Source of the DNA: Bacteroidales bacterium
GTDB lineage: Bacteria > Bacteroidota > Bacteroidia > Bacteroidales > UBA3663
DNA: 38,193 bases
Direction: 5' to 3'
Assembly: GCA_017548545.1 (NCBI GenBank)
Contig: JAFYZW010000103.1
Location: 1-38,193 of the forward strand
Part shown: positions 1 to 9,921 of the stretch, piece by piece
Numbering within the stretch: position 1 is the stretch's first letter
Layout: each line of letters opens with the position of its first letter
Notes under the pieces: generated by a model
Told to the model about the DNA's origin: nothing
What the model saw: the letters and a program-made list of their open reading frames with translations, nothing else
The model's database searches: none
Made by a program: the position numbers and the translations under genes

Positions 1-1
1 G

Positions 2-688
2 ATCAACGAACGACGCAACCAACTTCATGAGGTGATCAGGCTCTCGGGCATGAACCTGATCATTAACGACACCGATCACCCGTTGATCATCAAGGTGGCG
101 TCAATCCAGCAGGCTCGCATGCAGGTTTATTTCATCGATAACGACGAATACTTTACCCATCGCAACAAGTACGGCAACTCACACGGTGAGTACAGCGACA
201 ATGCCGAGCGTTGCGTCTTCTTTGCCCGTGGTGTCATCGAAACCATCCGCAAACTGCGTTGGAAACCCGACGTGGTCTATTGCCAGGGATGGTTCTCGGC
301 CATTTCGCCCATTTATATAAGGAAGACATTTGCCGAAGACCCCTGCTTCCGAGGCGTAAAGATCGTGTTTGCCATGTTCGATAACGGATTCGAGGGTCAT
401 CTGGCAAGTAACTTCTATCGCACAGTGAAACGCGAAGGTGTACTCAAGGCCGACCTTATCGAGGTGAAGGATAAGCCCGTCGATTATGTGGCACTTTGCA
501 AACTCGCTGTCAAATTCTGCGACGGATTGATCATTACCGACAGCACACCAGCTGCCGAGGAAGTGAAGGCCTATGCCGAAAGCCGCGGAATAAGTGTTCT
601 CGATGCAACTGATGAAGAACTTGACATCCAGAAATATGACGATTTCTTCGAACTTTTCAACCCCAATGGTTCTGAAGAGGAAGATTGA
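2..688 (+). CDS. Glycogen/starch synthase, 5'-truncated by the window edge
   Basis: The frame is open from base 2 and reads INERRNQLHEVIRLSGMN before the first possible start (GTG at 32), so the gene begins outside the window. The visible part (about 228 residues) resembles the GT5 starch/glycogen synthase catalytic domain, which transfers glucose from ADP- or UDP-glucose to an alpha-1,4-glucan. Recognisable parts are a central DVVYCQGWFSA segment and a region around ARGVIETIRKLRWKPD, both typical of GT5. The protein ends soon after the N-terminal Rossmann domain and has no GT1-like second domain. That matches the short (about 270 residue) Bacteroidetes form rather than full GlgA (about 480). 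It precedes a DUF4270 gene, a common Bacteroidales arrangement. The N-terminal nucleotide-sugar motif is outside the window, so activity cannot be judged. Confidence 0.8.
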   Translation: MNERRNQLHEVIRLSGMNLIINDTDHPLIIKVASIQQARMQVYFIDNDEYFTHRNKYGNSHGEYSDNAERCVFFARGVIETIRKLRWKPDVVYCQGWFSAISPIYIRKTFAEDPCFRGVKIVFAMFDNGFEGHLASNFYRTVKREGVLKADLIEVKDKPVDYVALCKLAVKFCDGLIITDSTPAAEEVKAYAESRGISVLDATDEELDIQKYDDFFELFNPNGSEEED

Positions 689-752
689 AAAAATAACAAT
701 TAACAATTAACAGTTAACAAATAATAGTTAACAATTATAGTCCACTTCAAAC
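689..752. repeat. AT-rich TTAACAATTAAC linker
   Basis: The spacer between the glycogen synthase and DUF4270 genes is built almost entirely from imperfect copies of AACAATTAAC/AACAGTTAAC. Similar AATTGTTAATTATTAATTC text lies just upstream of glyS (about 21350-21384). These look like low-complexity intergenic linkers; no function is visible. Confidence 0.6.
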
Positions 753-2531
753 GTGAAACTGCTTATCAACGTAGCCAAACGACTATTCTCCCTCGTTTCG
801 GCTTTGTGCATACTTGTTTCAGTAACATCTTGCGAAGACACTCTCTCGGACGTTGGTGCCTCAACGATGCCGGAGAGCGATGAAATCAAAATCGAAGCCG
901 ACACGCTGCGATGCGCGGTCGCCACTGGTTATCGTGATTCCATTTATGTGCGTACAGGTTATCCCCTCCTTGGCAACATTACCGATCCGGAATATGGTAG
1001 TGTGAAGGCAGGTTATCTGGCTCAGTTCTATGCCAGCACCAACATCACATTGAACGAGTCAAGCAATGACTCAATCACCTTCGACATTCTGCGTACATCT
1101 GTTCCACACGATCTTGGTCTTGATCCCAAGGGCATCTATACTTCCCATTTCGACTCTTTGGTAGCCAACACGCTCGACTCCCTGACACTGCGTGTCTATT
1201 ACAATACTTATTATGGCGACTCGTTGACTCCTATGCAGTTCAGCGTCTATGCATTGAATAGCGATGCAAAGCTGGAAAAGGAGCCCGAAAGTGCATTTTA
1301 TAGCAATAACGACTTTACCAAGTATTACGACACCAAGGCCTTCCTGGGCAGAAAGGCCTATACGGCAGCCAACCGCGTCTTGAGCGACTCAGTCCGTAGT
1401 CTCGACTCCTATCTTCCATACATTGAGGTGCGTTTGAATGATGACTTGAAGAACGAGTTCTTCCAGAAGATCGTAGCATCGGCCATTGCACGTGATGCAG
1501 CTGGCAAGGCTAACTATAACTACACCGATATCTTCGCCAATATCGAGACGATGCGTGAGAACTTCCTTTCGGGTGTGGCTATCCAACCTACTTTCGGCGA
1601 TGGTTCGATTATCAAAGTCTATAATACTGCCATCTACTTCTACTATCATAGCTATCACAAGTATTCGAAGGACGGAACCCTCTTGCGTAACTCCACCGAT
1701 ACCGGCGACTCGGCTTACGTCACTTCCCATGTGCAGTATATGGCTGTCACGCCCGACGTTGTGCAGATGTCGAGTCTTGAGCTGAACGACATCAAGAAGG
1801 ACTACCGCTTGTCGGACACCGAGCACGCTTACATCACTTCGCCCCAGGGATATTATGCCACCGTCGATTTGCCGATAGGTAAGGCCATTCGTACGATGAT
1901 GGATCATCCTATGCGTCGCGACTATGCATACTTCCTCAACGGTGCCAACTTCTCGCTGATGTGCGAGAAGCCACAAGGTGCCCTTTTGAGTAACACACCA
2001 GCTTCAAGGGTGATGCTCATCGAGGAAAGCAAGATGAACAGGTTCTTCGAGGAAAGCCGTGTACCCGACGAGGCAGCTGCTGCCATCGGCACCTTTGTGG
2101 CCGACTCGGTGAAAAACTTCATCTATTATTACAATTTCGGCAATCTCAACGAACTTGTCATAGGCTTGGCAGGCCAAACCAATCATGGCAGTTGGGATAA
2201 GGAGCAGGTGGCCACTTCGCTCCAGTGGGCCAAGCAGATCAAGGCAGTTGAACCGACAACGTTCCTGCCTGAACTCTCCCAATCGACATTGGATAGTTAT
2301 TCCGACGAAGACTACAAGAACAACACCGACGGCATCCGTACCATTGTGCAGAGTGCCCTCGACAACTATACGGTCCACATGGCAGTCATCCCTGTCGATG
2401 TTTCGACCAGTTCATCGTCTGGTGCAGTCCTTTCTGTAAGCAACTACATTCTGCCTACTGCTATCAAGGTGAAACGCGACAGCAGCAAGCAGTTCCTCCA
2501 GTACATCTATACGCAGGGCGGCTCGCTTTAA
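753..2531 (+). CDS. DUF4270-family lipoprotein
   Basis: A 592-residue predicted lipoprotein. Residues 1-26 form a signal peptide and the lipobox VTSC gives lipidated Cys27, followed by EDT, so surface or outer-membrane placement is likely. The body has the features of DUF4270: an early SDEIKIEADT strand and repeated Tyr/Asp/Ser-rich beta segments. It lies 64 nt downstream of the glycogen synthase, a conserved pairing in Bacteroidales, but its role is unknown. The start is GTG at 753: an in-frame TAG at 738-740 rules out any earlier start, and the signal peptide begins right at the GTG. Confidence 0.85.
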   Translation: MKLLINVAKRLFSLVSALCILVSVTSCEDTLSDVGASTMPESDEIKIEADTLRCAVATGYRDSIYVRTGYPLLGNITDPEYGSVKAGYLAQFYASTNITLNESSNDSITFDILRTSVPHDLGLDPKGIYTSHFDSLVANTLDSLTLRVYYNTYYGDSLTPMQFSVYALNSDAKLEKEPESAFYSNNDFTKYYDTKAFLGRKAYTAANRVLSDSVRSLDSYLPYIEVRLNDDLKNEFFQKIVASAIARDAAGKANYNYTDIFANIETMRENFLSGVAIQPTFGDGSIIKVYNTAIYFYYHSYHKYSKDGTLLRNSTDTGDSAYVTSHVQYMAVTPDVVQMSSLELNDIKKDYRLSDTEHAYITSPQGYYATVDLPIGKAIRTMMDHPMRRDYAYFLNGANFSLMCEKPQGALLSNTPASRVMLIEESKMNRFFEESRVPDEAAAAIGTFVADSVKNFIYYYNFGNLNELVIGLAGQTNHGSWDKEQVATSLQWAKQIKAVEPTTFLPELSQSTLDSYSDEDYKNNTDGIRTIVQSALDNYTVHMAVIPVDVSTSSSSGAVLSVSNYILPTAIKVKRDSSKQFLQYIYTQGGSL

Positions 2532-2637
2532 TGCCCACCCGTTTTGCTTCTCTTATATATTATTATATGTGTGTCCCGAAAAGGAATGCACTACCTGAAT
2601 TTATCAAAGGTTTTATTTCTATTTCAAGGTATTTGTT

Positions 2638-4143
2638 ATGAGTGATCGTCTTTACATCTTTGACACGACATTGCGTGACGGAGAACAAGTGCCTGGTTGC
2701 CAGTTGAACACCGTGGAGAAGATCCAGGTGGCCAAGGCTCTCGAACAACTGGGTGTCGATGTCATCGAAGCGGGCTTCCCTATTTCAAGCCCAGGTGACT
2801 TCAATTCCGTTGTCGAAATCTCCAAGGCTGTGACGTGGCCTACCATTTGTGCACTCACACGTGCCGTGCAGAAGGATATCGACTGTGCTGTCGAAGCCCT
2901 TCAGTATGCCAAGCACAAGAGAATACACACCGGTATCGGCACTTCAGATTTGCACATCAAGTATAAGTTCAACTCCACACGCGAAGAAATCATCGAGCGT
3001 GCGGTAGCTGCCATCAAGTATGCCCGCAACAAGGTGGATGAGATTGAGTTCTACGCCGAAGATGCAGGACGTACCGAGAATGAATATCTGGCTCGTGTCG
3101 TCGATGCAGCCATCAAGGCAGGTGCCACCATCATCAATATCCCCGACACCACGGGCTACTGCATGCCTTGGGAGTATGGCGAGAAAATCAAATACCTGAT
3201 GGAGCACGTCGAAGGCCTTCAGGATGGTCGCGCCATCCTTTCCACCCATTGTCACAACGACCTGGGTATGGCTACCGCCAATACCATCTCGGGTGTCGTC
3301 AATGGTGCACGTCAGGTGGAGGTTACCATCAACGGCATTGGTGAGCGTGCAGGCAATACTTCTCTCGAAGAGATCGCAATGATCATTAAGTGCCATCAGG
3401 CAACCATGCCCGTCAGCACCAACATCAATACCACCAAGATCTGGCCTTCTTCCCGTTTGGTAAGCTCGCTCATGAACATGCCTGTTCAGCCCAACAAGGC
3501 TGTGGTAGGCAAGAACGCCTTTGCTCATTCAAGCGGCATTCATCAGGATGGTGTCCTGAAGAACGTACAGACCTACGAGATTATGGATCCGAAGGATGTG
3601 GGTATCGACGAGAACTCCATCGTACTTACCGCACGTTCCGGTCGTGCAGCTCTGAAGCATCGTCTGAGTATTCTGGGTGTCGAACTCGAGCAGGAGAAGC
3701 TCGATAAGGTATATGATGCCTTCCTGCGTCTGGCCGACAAGAAGAAGGAGCTCAACGACGATGACCTGCTGATGCTCGTCGGTGCTGATAAGGCTGAGAC
3801 CAACCAGGTACAGCTCGAATCGTTGCAGGTTACCACCGGCAAGGGCGTAACGCCTATCGCTGCTATTCGCCTCAAGGTGGCCAACGAGATCTTCGAGGCT
3901 GCTGGTATCGGCAATGGCCCTGTCGATGCTTCCATCAAGGCTCTCAAGCAGATCATCCGTCGCGAGATGACGCTCAAGGAGATGACTATCCAAGCCATCT
4001 CGAAGGGCTCGGACGACCTCTGCAAGGTTCACGTCCAGGTAGAACACGACAACCGCGTATATTATGGCTTCGGCTCCGACACCGACATCGTCACAGCATC
4101 TGTCGAAGCATATATCGACTGCATCAACAAGTTCAAACATTAA
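2638..4143 (+). CDS. leuA: 2-isopropylmalate synthase
   Basis: LeuA condenses acetyl-CoA with 2-oxoisovalerate, the first committed step of leucine synthesis. The 501-residue protein has the HMGL-like TIM barrel with DTTLRDGEQ at residues 9-18, the metal-binding His204-Cys205-His206 followed by NDLG, and the GIGERAGN motif. Its C-terminal third matches the LeuA allosteric dimer domain where leucine feedback acts, ending [15 protein letters not shown]. Length is normal. It is the first gene of the operon, with leuC 12 nt downstream. The 106-nt leader shows no clear attenuator, T-box or leucine-rich leader peptide. Confidence 0.95.
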   Translation: MSDRLYIFDTTLRDGEQVPGCQLNTVEKIQVAKALEQLGVDVIEAGFPISSPGDFNSVVEISKAVTWPTICALTRAVQKDIDCAVEALQYAKHKRIHTGIGTSDLHIKYKFNSTREEIIERAVAAIKYARNKVDEIEFYAEDAGRTENEYLARVVDAAIKAGATIINIPDTTGYCMPWEYGEKIKYLMEHVEGLQDGRAILSTHCHNDLGMATANTISGVVNGARQVEVTINGIGERAGNTSLEEIAMIIKCHQATMPVSTNINTTKIWPSSRLVSSLMNMPVQPNKAVVGKNAFAHSSGIHQDGVLKNVQTYEIMDPKDVGIDENSIVLTARSGRAALKHRLSILGVELEQEKLDKVYDAFLRLADKKKELNDDDLLMLVGADKAETNQVQLESLQVTTGKGVTPIAAIRLKVANEIFEAAGIGNGPVDASIKALKQIIRREMTLKEMTIQAISKGSDDLCKVHVQVEHDNRVYYGFGSDTDIVTASVEAYIDCINKFKH

Positions 4144-4155
4144 TAACTTATCATA

Positions 4156-5547
4156 ATGGGAAAGACATTATTTGACAAAATCTGGGATGCACATGTTGTG
4201 CAGAAGGTCGAAGACGGCCCCACCCAGCTCTACATAGATCGTCTCTATGCGCACGAGGTAACCTCACCCCAGGCCTTCGACACACTGCGTGACAAGGGCA
4301 TCAAGGCGTTCCGTCCCGATCACATCATCGCCATGCCCGACCATAACACGCCAAGCGACCAGCAGGAAGTGATCAACGACCCCATTGGCCGCAATCAGGT
4401 CGAAACCCTTGCCAGAAACTGTGCCGAATTTGGTATTAAGCACTTCGAAATGGGCAGCAAGGACAATGGCATCATTCATGTCGTTGGTCCCGAGAAAGCT
4501 CTCTCCCTCCCAGGCATGACCATCGTCTGTGGTGACTCGCACACCTCGACGCACGGTGCTGTAGGCGCTGTCGCTATGGGTATCGGCACTTCGGAGGTAG
4601 CTCAGGTGCTTGCTTCACAGTGCATCCTCCAGTCCAAGCCTAAGACCATGCGCATCAACGTCGAAGGAACCCTTCAGCCAGGAGTGGTGGCCAAGGACGT
4701 TGCCCTCTATATCATGGCTCAGATGACTACTGCTGGTGCCACCGGTTATGCCGTGGAATATGCTGGTTCGACAATCCGCAACATGTCGATGGAAGGTCGT
4801 CTGACGCTCTCGAACCTTTCTATCGAGATGGGTTCACGCGCTGGTCTGATTGCTCCCGACGAGACGACGTTCGCCTACCTCAAGGGACGTGAATATGCTC
4901 CCAAGGGGGAGGAATGGGACAAGGCTGTAGCCGAGTGGCGTCAACTCAAGAGTGACGATGACGCCGTGTTTGACAAGGAAGTCACCTTCCGTGCCGAGGA
5001 TATCAAGCCTCGCATCACCTACGGTACCAACCCGGGTGCAGGCATCGCTATCGATGAGTGTATTCCTACGCTCGACGGCATGAGCGAGTCGGAGAAGAAG
5101 CAGTTCCTCTCACAGCTCGAATATATGCAGTTCCAGCCAGGCGAAAAGCTTGAGGGCCATCCCGTCGATTACTGTTTCTTGGGCGCATGTACCAATGGAC
5201 GCATCGAGGACTTCCGTGCCTTCGCTTCCATTGTGAAAGGTAAGAAGAAGAATCCTAATGTCGTGGCATGGCTCGTGCCAGGTTCATGGCTTGTACGTCA
5301 GCAAATCATCGACGAGGGCATCGACAAGGTGCTCGAAGAGGCTGGTTTTGAGCTGCGTCTCCCATCCTGCTCCGCATGTCTCGCCATGAATCCCGACAAG
5401 GTGCCCGCTGGCAAGCTCGCCATCTCTACCTCGAACCGCAATTTCGTCGGTCGTCAGGGCCCGGGTGCTCGCACCATTCTTGCTTCGCCACTCGTTGTAG
5501 CTGCTTCAGCCATCACCGGTGTAGTCACCGATCCCCGCAAGCTCTAA
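4156..5547 (+). CDS. leuC: 3-isopropylmalate dehydratase large subunit
   Basis: LeuC, an aconitase-family protein, pairs with LeuD to isomerise 2- to 3-isopropylmalate. The 463-residue length is typical. The [4Fe-4S] ligands are visible as the Cys in FLGACTNGR and the pair in [36 protein letters not shown] is the substrate and cluster motif of the family. It follows leuA by 12 nt and precedes leuD by 20 nt, so it is co-transcribed. Confidence 0.96.
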   Translation: MGKTLFDKIWDAHVVQKVEDGPTQLYIDRLYAHEVTSPQAFDTLRDKGIKAFRPDHIIAMPDHNTPSDQQEVINDPIGRNQVETLARNCAEFGIKHFEMGSKDNGIIHVVGPEKALSLPGMTIVCGDSHTSTHGAVGAVAMGIGTSEVAQVLASQCILQSKPKTMRINVEGTLQPGVVAKDVALYIMAQMTTAGATGYAVEYAGSTIRNMSMEGRLTLSNLSIEMGSRAGLIAPDETTFAYLKGREYAPKGEEWDKAVAEWRQLKSDDDAVFDKEVTFRAEDIKPRITYGTNPGAGIAIDECIPTLDGMSESEKKQFLSQLEYMQFQPGEKLEGHPVDYCFLGACTNGRIEDFRAFASIVKGKKKNPNVVAWLVPGSWLVRQQIIDEGIDKVLEEAGFELRLPSCSACLAMNPDKVPAGKLAISTSNRNFVGRQGPGARTILASPLVVAASAITGVVTDPRKL

Positions 5548-5567
5548 TTGTTAATCATTCGCAGACT

Positions 5568-6185
5568 ATGGCACATCAGAAATTCAGCATAATCAAATCG
5601 ACCTGCATTCCCATCCAGATCGACAACTGCAATACCGACCTCATCATCCCCGCACGTTATCTGGCATCAACGTCACGCGATCCCAAGTTCTTCGGCGATG
5701 CGTTCATGCATGACCTGCGTTATAATGCAAAGGGCGAGCCTGTGGCTGACTTCGTAATGAACCAGCCTGCCTTTAGTGAGGCTCCTCATGAAGGTTGCCA
5801 CGAGATTATCGTGGGTGGTCAGAACTGGGGTTCCGGCTCCAGCCGCGAGCATGCAGCCTGGGCCATCTCTGGTTATGGCGTTCGCGTGGTCATCTCAAGC
5901 AGCTTTGCCGATATCCATCGCAACAACCTGCTCAACTGCTTCGTCCTGCCCGTCATCGTCAGCGAGGCTTTCCAGCAGGAACTTTTTGCTTCGATAGCCA
6001 AGGATGCCGACACCGTGGTCACCGTGGATCTCCCGAACCAAACCGTCACCAACGAGGCAACAGGTCACAGTGAGAAGTTCGACATCAACAGCTACAAGAA
6101 GTACTGCTTGATGAACGGCTATGACGATATCGACTACCTCCTTTCGCAGACCGACAAAATCGAAGCTTTCGAAAACAAGAAGTAA
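5568..6185 (+). CDS. leuD: 3-isopropylmalate dehydratase small subunit
   Basis: LeuD supplies the swivelling domain of isopropylmalate isomerase. I place the start at ATG 5568, giving 205 residues beginning MAHQKFSIIKST. The same frame is open from 5376, but that part overlaps leuC and reads as shadow sequence. The family motif GSGSSREHAAWAISGYG is intact and is followed by VVISSSFADIHRNN. The stop codon TAA shares its last base with the ATG of the next gene (TAATG), which suggests translational coupling. Confidence 0.95.
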   Translation: MAHQKFSIIKSTCIPIQIDNCNTDLIIPARYLASTSRDPKFFGDAFMHDLRYNAKGEPVADFVMNQPAFSEAPHEGCHEIIVGGQNWGSGSSREHAAWAISGYGVRVVISSSFADIHRNNLLNCFVLPVIVSEAFQQELFASIAKDADTVVTVDLPNQTVTNEATGHSEKFDINSYKKYCLMNGYDDIDYLLSQTDKIEAFENKK

Positions 6186-7705
6186 TGAAATTCGAGATAC
6201 TCGATACGACTCTACGTGATGGAGAACAGACCTCGGGGGTAGCATTCAGCGCCCCCGAGAAGCTCTCCATTGCCCGCAAACTGCTTGAAGAAGTTGGTGT
6301 TGACCGCGTCGAGATAGCATCGGCACGCGTCAGCAACGGCGAGTTTGCCTGCGTCTGCAAGGTGTGCACATGGGCCGAGGAGGCTGGCTTCCTCGACAAA
6401 ATCGAGGTGCTTGGCTTCTGCGACAATGGTGCATCCATCGAGTGGATCCGGAATGCAGGCGGCAAGGTCATTAATTTGTTGGCCAAGGGTTCGGAGAAAC
6501 ACTGCATCGCCCAACTCAAGAAACAGCCCGAGGAACACTTTGCCGACGTGCGCCGCAACATAGATATGGCGATTGCAGCCGGACTGAAAGTCAACATCTA
6601 CCTCGAGGATTGGTCGAACGGTATGATACAGTCCCCGCAATATGTGATGAATATGATGGAGGCTCTTCACGATGCACCCATCCAGCGATTCATGCTGCCC
6701 GACACCTTGGGTATCCTTTCGCCACGAAAGACGAAGATGTTCTTCGAGCAGATGGTGACCAAATATCCGCAACTGCATTTCGATTTCCATGCACACAACG
6801 ATTACGACTTGGCTGTTGCTAATGTCTTGGCTGCCGCTGAGGCCGGAGCACGTGGTGTTCATACCACGGTGAACGGATTGGGCGAAAGGGCAGGCAATGC
6901 CTCTCTTTCCAGTGTCGTGGCCGTCCTCAACGACATGATTCCCGATGCAGAGTTGAACGTCATCGAACAAAGCATCAACAGTCTGAGTCGCATGGTCGAA
7001 AGCTACAGCGGTCTGGCCACGGCCCCAAATGCTCCCATCGTGGGCGAGAACGTCTTCACACAGACGGCAGGCATACATGCCGATGGTGACAAGAAAGCAA
7101 AACTCTACGTCAACCCGTTGCTTCCTGAGCGTTTCGGACGAAGCCGCGAATATGCACTCGGCAAGATGTCGGGCAAAGCCAACATCGAGCAAAACCTCAA
7201 GCTTTTGGGCATCCATCTGAGTGATTACGACATGCGTCGCGTCACTGAGCGTATCAACGAAATGGGCGACAAAAAGGAACACGTCACCATCGACGATCTT
7301 CCTTACATCATCTCTGACGTTCTGCACCACGATGCTCCTTCGGAACGAATCAAGCTTGTCTCCTACATGGTTTCGACAGCTTACGGCCTGCATCCTCAGG
7401 CTTGCGTGAAGCTCGACATCGACGGACAACAATACGAAGAGTCAGCCACGGGCGATGGTCAGTACGATGCCTTTGTGCGTGCCGTGCGCCACATCTACCG
7501 CAACAAACTGAATCGCACCTTCCCTTGGCTCACCAATTACGTGGTTACGATTCCTCCTGGAGGACGCACCGATGCGCTTGTTCAAACTGCCATCTCTTGG
7601 GAATACGAGGGGAAGCACTATCGCACCCGTGGTCTTGATGCCGACCAGACAGAAGCGGCCATCAAGGCAACCATCAAGATGCTCAATCTCCTCGAAGGCG
7701 AGTAG
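6185..7705 (+). CDS. Second synthase of the LeuA/citramalate synthase family
   Basis: A 506-residue homologue of LeuA that clearly differs from the leuA product. It keeps the TIM-barrel start [11 protein letters not shown], a FHAHND metal motif and GLGERAGNASL, and has a C-terminal LeuA dimer-like regulatory domain (roughly residues 370-505). The substrate-specifying region after DGEQ reads TSGVAFSAPEK, not the [11 protein letters not shown] of leuA, so its keto-acid substrate probably differs. Bacteroidales leucine operons commonly carry this gene between leuD and leuB. Citramalate synthase (acetyl-CoA plus pyruvate, towards isoleucine) is one possibility; a second isopropylmalate synthase is another. 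Its start overlaps the leuD stop by one base. Confidence 0.85.
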   Translation: MKFEILDTTLRDGEQTSGVAFSAPEKLSIARKLLEEVGVDRVEIASARVSNGEFACVCKVCTWAEEAGFLDKIEVLGFCDNGASIEWIRNAGGKVINLLAKGSEKHCIAQLKKQPEEHFADVRRNIDMAIAAGLKVNIYLEDWSNGMIQSPQYVMNMMEALHDAPIQRFMLPDTLGILSPRKTKMFFEQMVTKYPQLHFDFHAHNDYDLAVANVLAAAEAGARGVHTTVNGLGERAGNASLSSVVAVLNDMIPDAELNVIEQSINSLSRMVESYSGLATAPNAPIVGENVFTQTAGIHADGDKKAKLYVNPLLPERFGRSREYALGKMSGKANIEQNLKLLGIHLSDYDMRRVTERINEMGDKKEHVTIDDLPYIISDVLHHDAPSERIKLVSYMVSTAYGLHPQACVKLDIDGQQYEESATGDGQYDAFVRAVRHIYRNKLNRTFPWLTNYVVTIPPGGRTDALVQTAISWEYEGKHYRTRGLDADQTEAAIKATIKMLNLLEGE

Positions 7706-7724
7706 GAGAGGATCTGTCCCTTTC

Positions 7725-7765
7725 ACTCCCCTTAAAAGCCCTTTTACTCCACTTAATAGCCCTTA
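7725..7765. repeat. Two 20-nt near-copies, 21-nt period, before leuB
   Basis: ACTCCCCTTAAAAGCCCTTT (7725-7744) is followed by ACTCCACTTAATAGCCCTTA (7746-7765), a two-copy imperfect tandem repeat in the 66-nt gap before leuB. Role unknown; possibly replication slippage. Confidence 0.6.
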
Positions 7766-7771
7766 TAAACA

Positions 7772-8851
7772 ATGAAACTCAAATTAGCTGTACTCCCGGG
7801 CGATGGTATCGGACCCGAGATCATGGAACAAGGCCTCGCCGTCACCGAGGCCATCTGCAAGAAGTTCGGTCATGAACTGAGTTACAAATATGCCATCTGT
7901 GGAGCAGATGCCATCGACAAGGTGGGCGATCCCTTCCCCGAAGAGACTTTCCAGACTTGTATGGAGGCTGATGCCGTGCTCTTCGCCAGTGTGGGCGATC
8001 CCAAGTATGACAACAACCCGAATTCTAAGGTTCGTCCCGAACAGGGTCTGCTCGCCATGCGCAAGAAACTCGGTCTGTTTGCCAACATTCGTCCCGTGAC
8101 CACCTTCGACTGCCTCGTACACAAGTCACCCTTGAAGGACGAGGTCGTAAAGGGCGCCGATTTCATTTGCATCCGCGAACTCACCGGCGGTATGTATTTC
8201 GGCCAGAAGAAGGAACCCTCAACCAACGAGAACGGCGTAGAAGATGCTTTCGACACCAACTACTACTCACGTCCCGAAGTTGAGCGCATCCTGCATGTAG
8301 CTTATCAGTATGCCCGTCAGCGTCGCAACCACGTCACCGTAGTCGATAAGGCCAACGTACTTGCTTCATCCCGTCTCTGGCGTAAGATTGCCCAGGAGGT
8401 GATGCTTCAGTATCCCGATGTTACCACCGACTTCATGTATGTTGACAATGCCTCGATGCGCATGATTCAGGAACCACGTTTCTTCGACGTCATGGTTACT
8501 GAAAACACTTTCGGTGACATCCTTACCGACGAAGGCAGCTGCATCACCGGCTCAATGGGTCTGCTTCCCTCTGCTTCTACAGGCGAACACACTCCAGTAT
8601 TTGAGCCTATCCATGGTTCATGGCCACAGGGCAAGGGTCTCAACATCGCCAACCCATTGGCACAGATCCTCTCCGCCGCCATGCTCTTCGAGTACTTCGG
8701 TCTCAAGGAAGAAGGCGCGCTCATCCGCGAAGCTGTCGATGAGTCACTCGCTCAGAACGTCCGCACTCCCGAAATCCAAGTCGAAGGTGGCGCCAAATAC
8801 GGCACCAAGGAAGTCGGCCAGTGGATTGTTGACTATATCAACAAGAAGTAA
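7772..8851 (+). CDS. leuB: 3-isopropylmalate dehydrogenase
   Basis: LeuB oxidatively decarboxylates 3-isopropylmalate with NAD+ to 2-oxoisocaproate, the transaminase substrate for leucine. The 359-residue length is normal. Visible motifs are [10 protein letters not shown] at the N-terminus, [10 protein letters not shown] with the substrate Arg, [14 protein letters not shown] with the catalytic Lys, [11 protein letters not shown] with the metal Asp, and the adenosine loop [11 protein letters not shown]. It is the last gene of the leu operon and is followed by a hairpin at 8888-8918. Confidence 0.95.
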   Translation: MKLKLAVLPGDGIGPEIMEQGLAVTEAICKKFGHELSYKYAICGADAIDKVGDPFPEETFQTCMEADAVLFASVGDPKYDNNPNSKVRPEQGLLAMRKKLGLFANIRPVTTFDCLVHKSPLKDEVVKGADFICIRELTGGMYFGQKKEPSTNENGVEDAFDTNYYSRPEVERILHVAYQYARQRRNHVTVVDKANVLASSRLWRKIAQEVMLQYPDVTTDFMYVDNASMRMIQEPRFFDVMVTENTFGDILTDEGSCITGSMGLLPSASTGEHTPVFEPIHGSWPQGKGLNIANPLAQILSAAMLFEYFGLKEEGALIREAVDESLAQNVRTPEIQVEGGAKYGTKEVGQWIVDYINKK

Positions 8852-8887
8852 TCCAACATCAGCGAGTTTTTTAGTAAAGTTTGAAGC

Positions 8888-8918
8888 ATACGGAGGTCAT
8901 GACGAGTGATCTCCGTAT
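8888..8918 (+). terminator. Hairpin downstream of leuB
   Basis: ATACGGAGGTCA and TGATCTCCGTAT form a 12-bp stem with one G-T wobble around a 7-nt loop, 36 nt after the leuB stop. Only a weak T-rich stretch (ATTGTTTC) follows, so it may be an imperfect terminator or a 3' stabilising hairpin. Confidence 0.6.
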
Positions 8919-9151
8919 ATTGTTTCAGAATGCAATGTATATTTGACAAAAACATGAGTCAAAATAAAAGAAAAAAACAGAAATTTTCGGAAAAAACAAA
9001 AAATAACGATCATAATCTACGATAAATGAAGAATTTTGCATATCTTTGCCATGAAGTAGGCACTTTTCATAGATTGTATATCCCTTCATGGGATGGGCAA
9101 CAGCGAAGCTGTGTAAAATAGAATCGATTATCTGTATAACGACAAAAGACC
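8919..9151. other. AT-rich gap before the SDR gene
   Basis: No convincing gene. It contains A-rich sequence and two -7-like boxes (TATATTTG at 8938-8945 and TATCTTTG at 9041-9048). Two tiny hairpins follow: ATCCC-TTCAT-GGGAT near 9080-9094 and ACAGC-GAA-GCTGT near 9099-9113. A 33-codon ORF starting ATG at 9088 overlaps the SDR start out of frame and has no visible support as a gene. Confidence 0.5.
9041..9048 (+). promoter_or_regulatory. Bacteroidetes-type -7 box (TATCTTTG) for the SDR gene
   Basis: It matches the TAnnTTTG consensus exactly and lies about 100 nt upstream of the SDR start. No good -33 TTTG is visible at the usual distance. Confidence 0.45.
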
Positions 9152-9901
9152 TTGATCTCAAACTACAATCCATTCTCCCTCGAAAATAAAACAATTCTTG
9201 TGACTGGAGCATCTTCTGGCATCGGAAGAGCTACGGCTATCGAATGCTCCAAGCTGGGTGCTCATGTAGTCATCACGGGGCGCAACGAAGAACGCCTTGC
9301 AGAGACATTCAGTCAGCTCGAAGGTGAAGATCACATACAGATTGTGGCAGACCTCAGCAAGCAGGAGGATATTGATAAATTGATAGCTAAAACGCCTGCG
9401 CTCAATGGTCTCGTCAATAATGCAGGTCAAAACAGTCTTGTAACCGTGAATTACATCGAGCAGACTGATCTCGATACCATCTATCAAACCAATGTCTTCG
9501 CTCCTATCCTATTGACCAAGGGACTGCTGAAAAAGAGAAAGATTCTGAAAGGAGGTTCCATCGTTTTCACATCATCCATCTCCGCCTCACTAAGCACACC
9601 AGCCAACGGCATCTACGCATCATCCAAAGCCGCCATCGACTCCTTCATGCGCACCTGTGCCGTAGAACTCGGCGGTCGTGGAATACGTGCCAATGCAGTC
9701 CTCCCCGGAACAATCGAAACCACCTTGGGTATCGGTGCATTACCTGAAGAAATGATTGCCAAAGACAAGGAACTGTATGCACTCCGTCGCTACGGCAAAC
9801 CCGAAGAAATAGCCCACGCCATCATCTACCTCCTTTCCGATGCTGCCGCTTGGGTTACTGGCACCTCACTCGTCATTGATGGAGGACGATTGCTTAAGTG
9901 A
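9152..9901 (+). CDS. Short-chain dehydrogenase/reductase
   Basis: A 249-residue classical SDR oxidoreductase using NAD(P)H. It has the cofactor motif TGASSGIG (residues 18-25), VNNAG, the catalytic Ser in FTSSISA, and Tyr155-x-x-x-Lys159 in YASSKAA. It ends with TGTSLVIDGGRLLK, the usual FabG-like C-terminus. The substrate cannot be told from sequence. The best start is TTG at 9152: an in-frame TAA lies at 9137-9139, and no ATG occurs before the Rossmann motif. Base composition resembles the leu operon, so I place it on the chromosomal side of the island boundary. Its TGA overlaps a possible GTG start of the next gene. Confidence 0.85.
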   Translation: MISNYNPFSLENKTILVTGASSGIGRATAIECSKLGAHVVITGRNEERLAETFSQLEGEDHIQIVADLSKQEDIDKLIAKTPALNGLVNNAGQNSLVTVNYIEQTDLDTIYQTNVFAPILLTKGLLKKRKILKGGSIVFTSSISASLSTPANGIYASSKAAIDSFMRTCAVELGGRGIRANAVLPGTIETTLGIGALPEEMIAKDKELYALRRYGKPEEIAHAIIYLLSDAAAWVTGTSLVIDGGRLLK

Positions 9902-9921
9902 AATATTACTTAATCAAATCA

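Noticed and set aside
2532..2637. Leucine attenuator or T-box before leuA
   Set aside because: No leucine-codon leader peptide, terminator pair or T-box motif could be found.
6212..7432. A 406-codon open frame on the - strand
   Set aside because: It lies wholly inside the second LeuA-family synthase, whose + frame carries clear catalytic motifs; the antisense translation has none.
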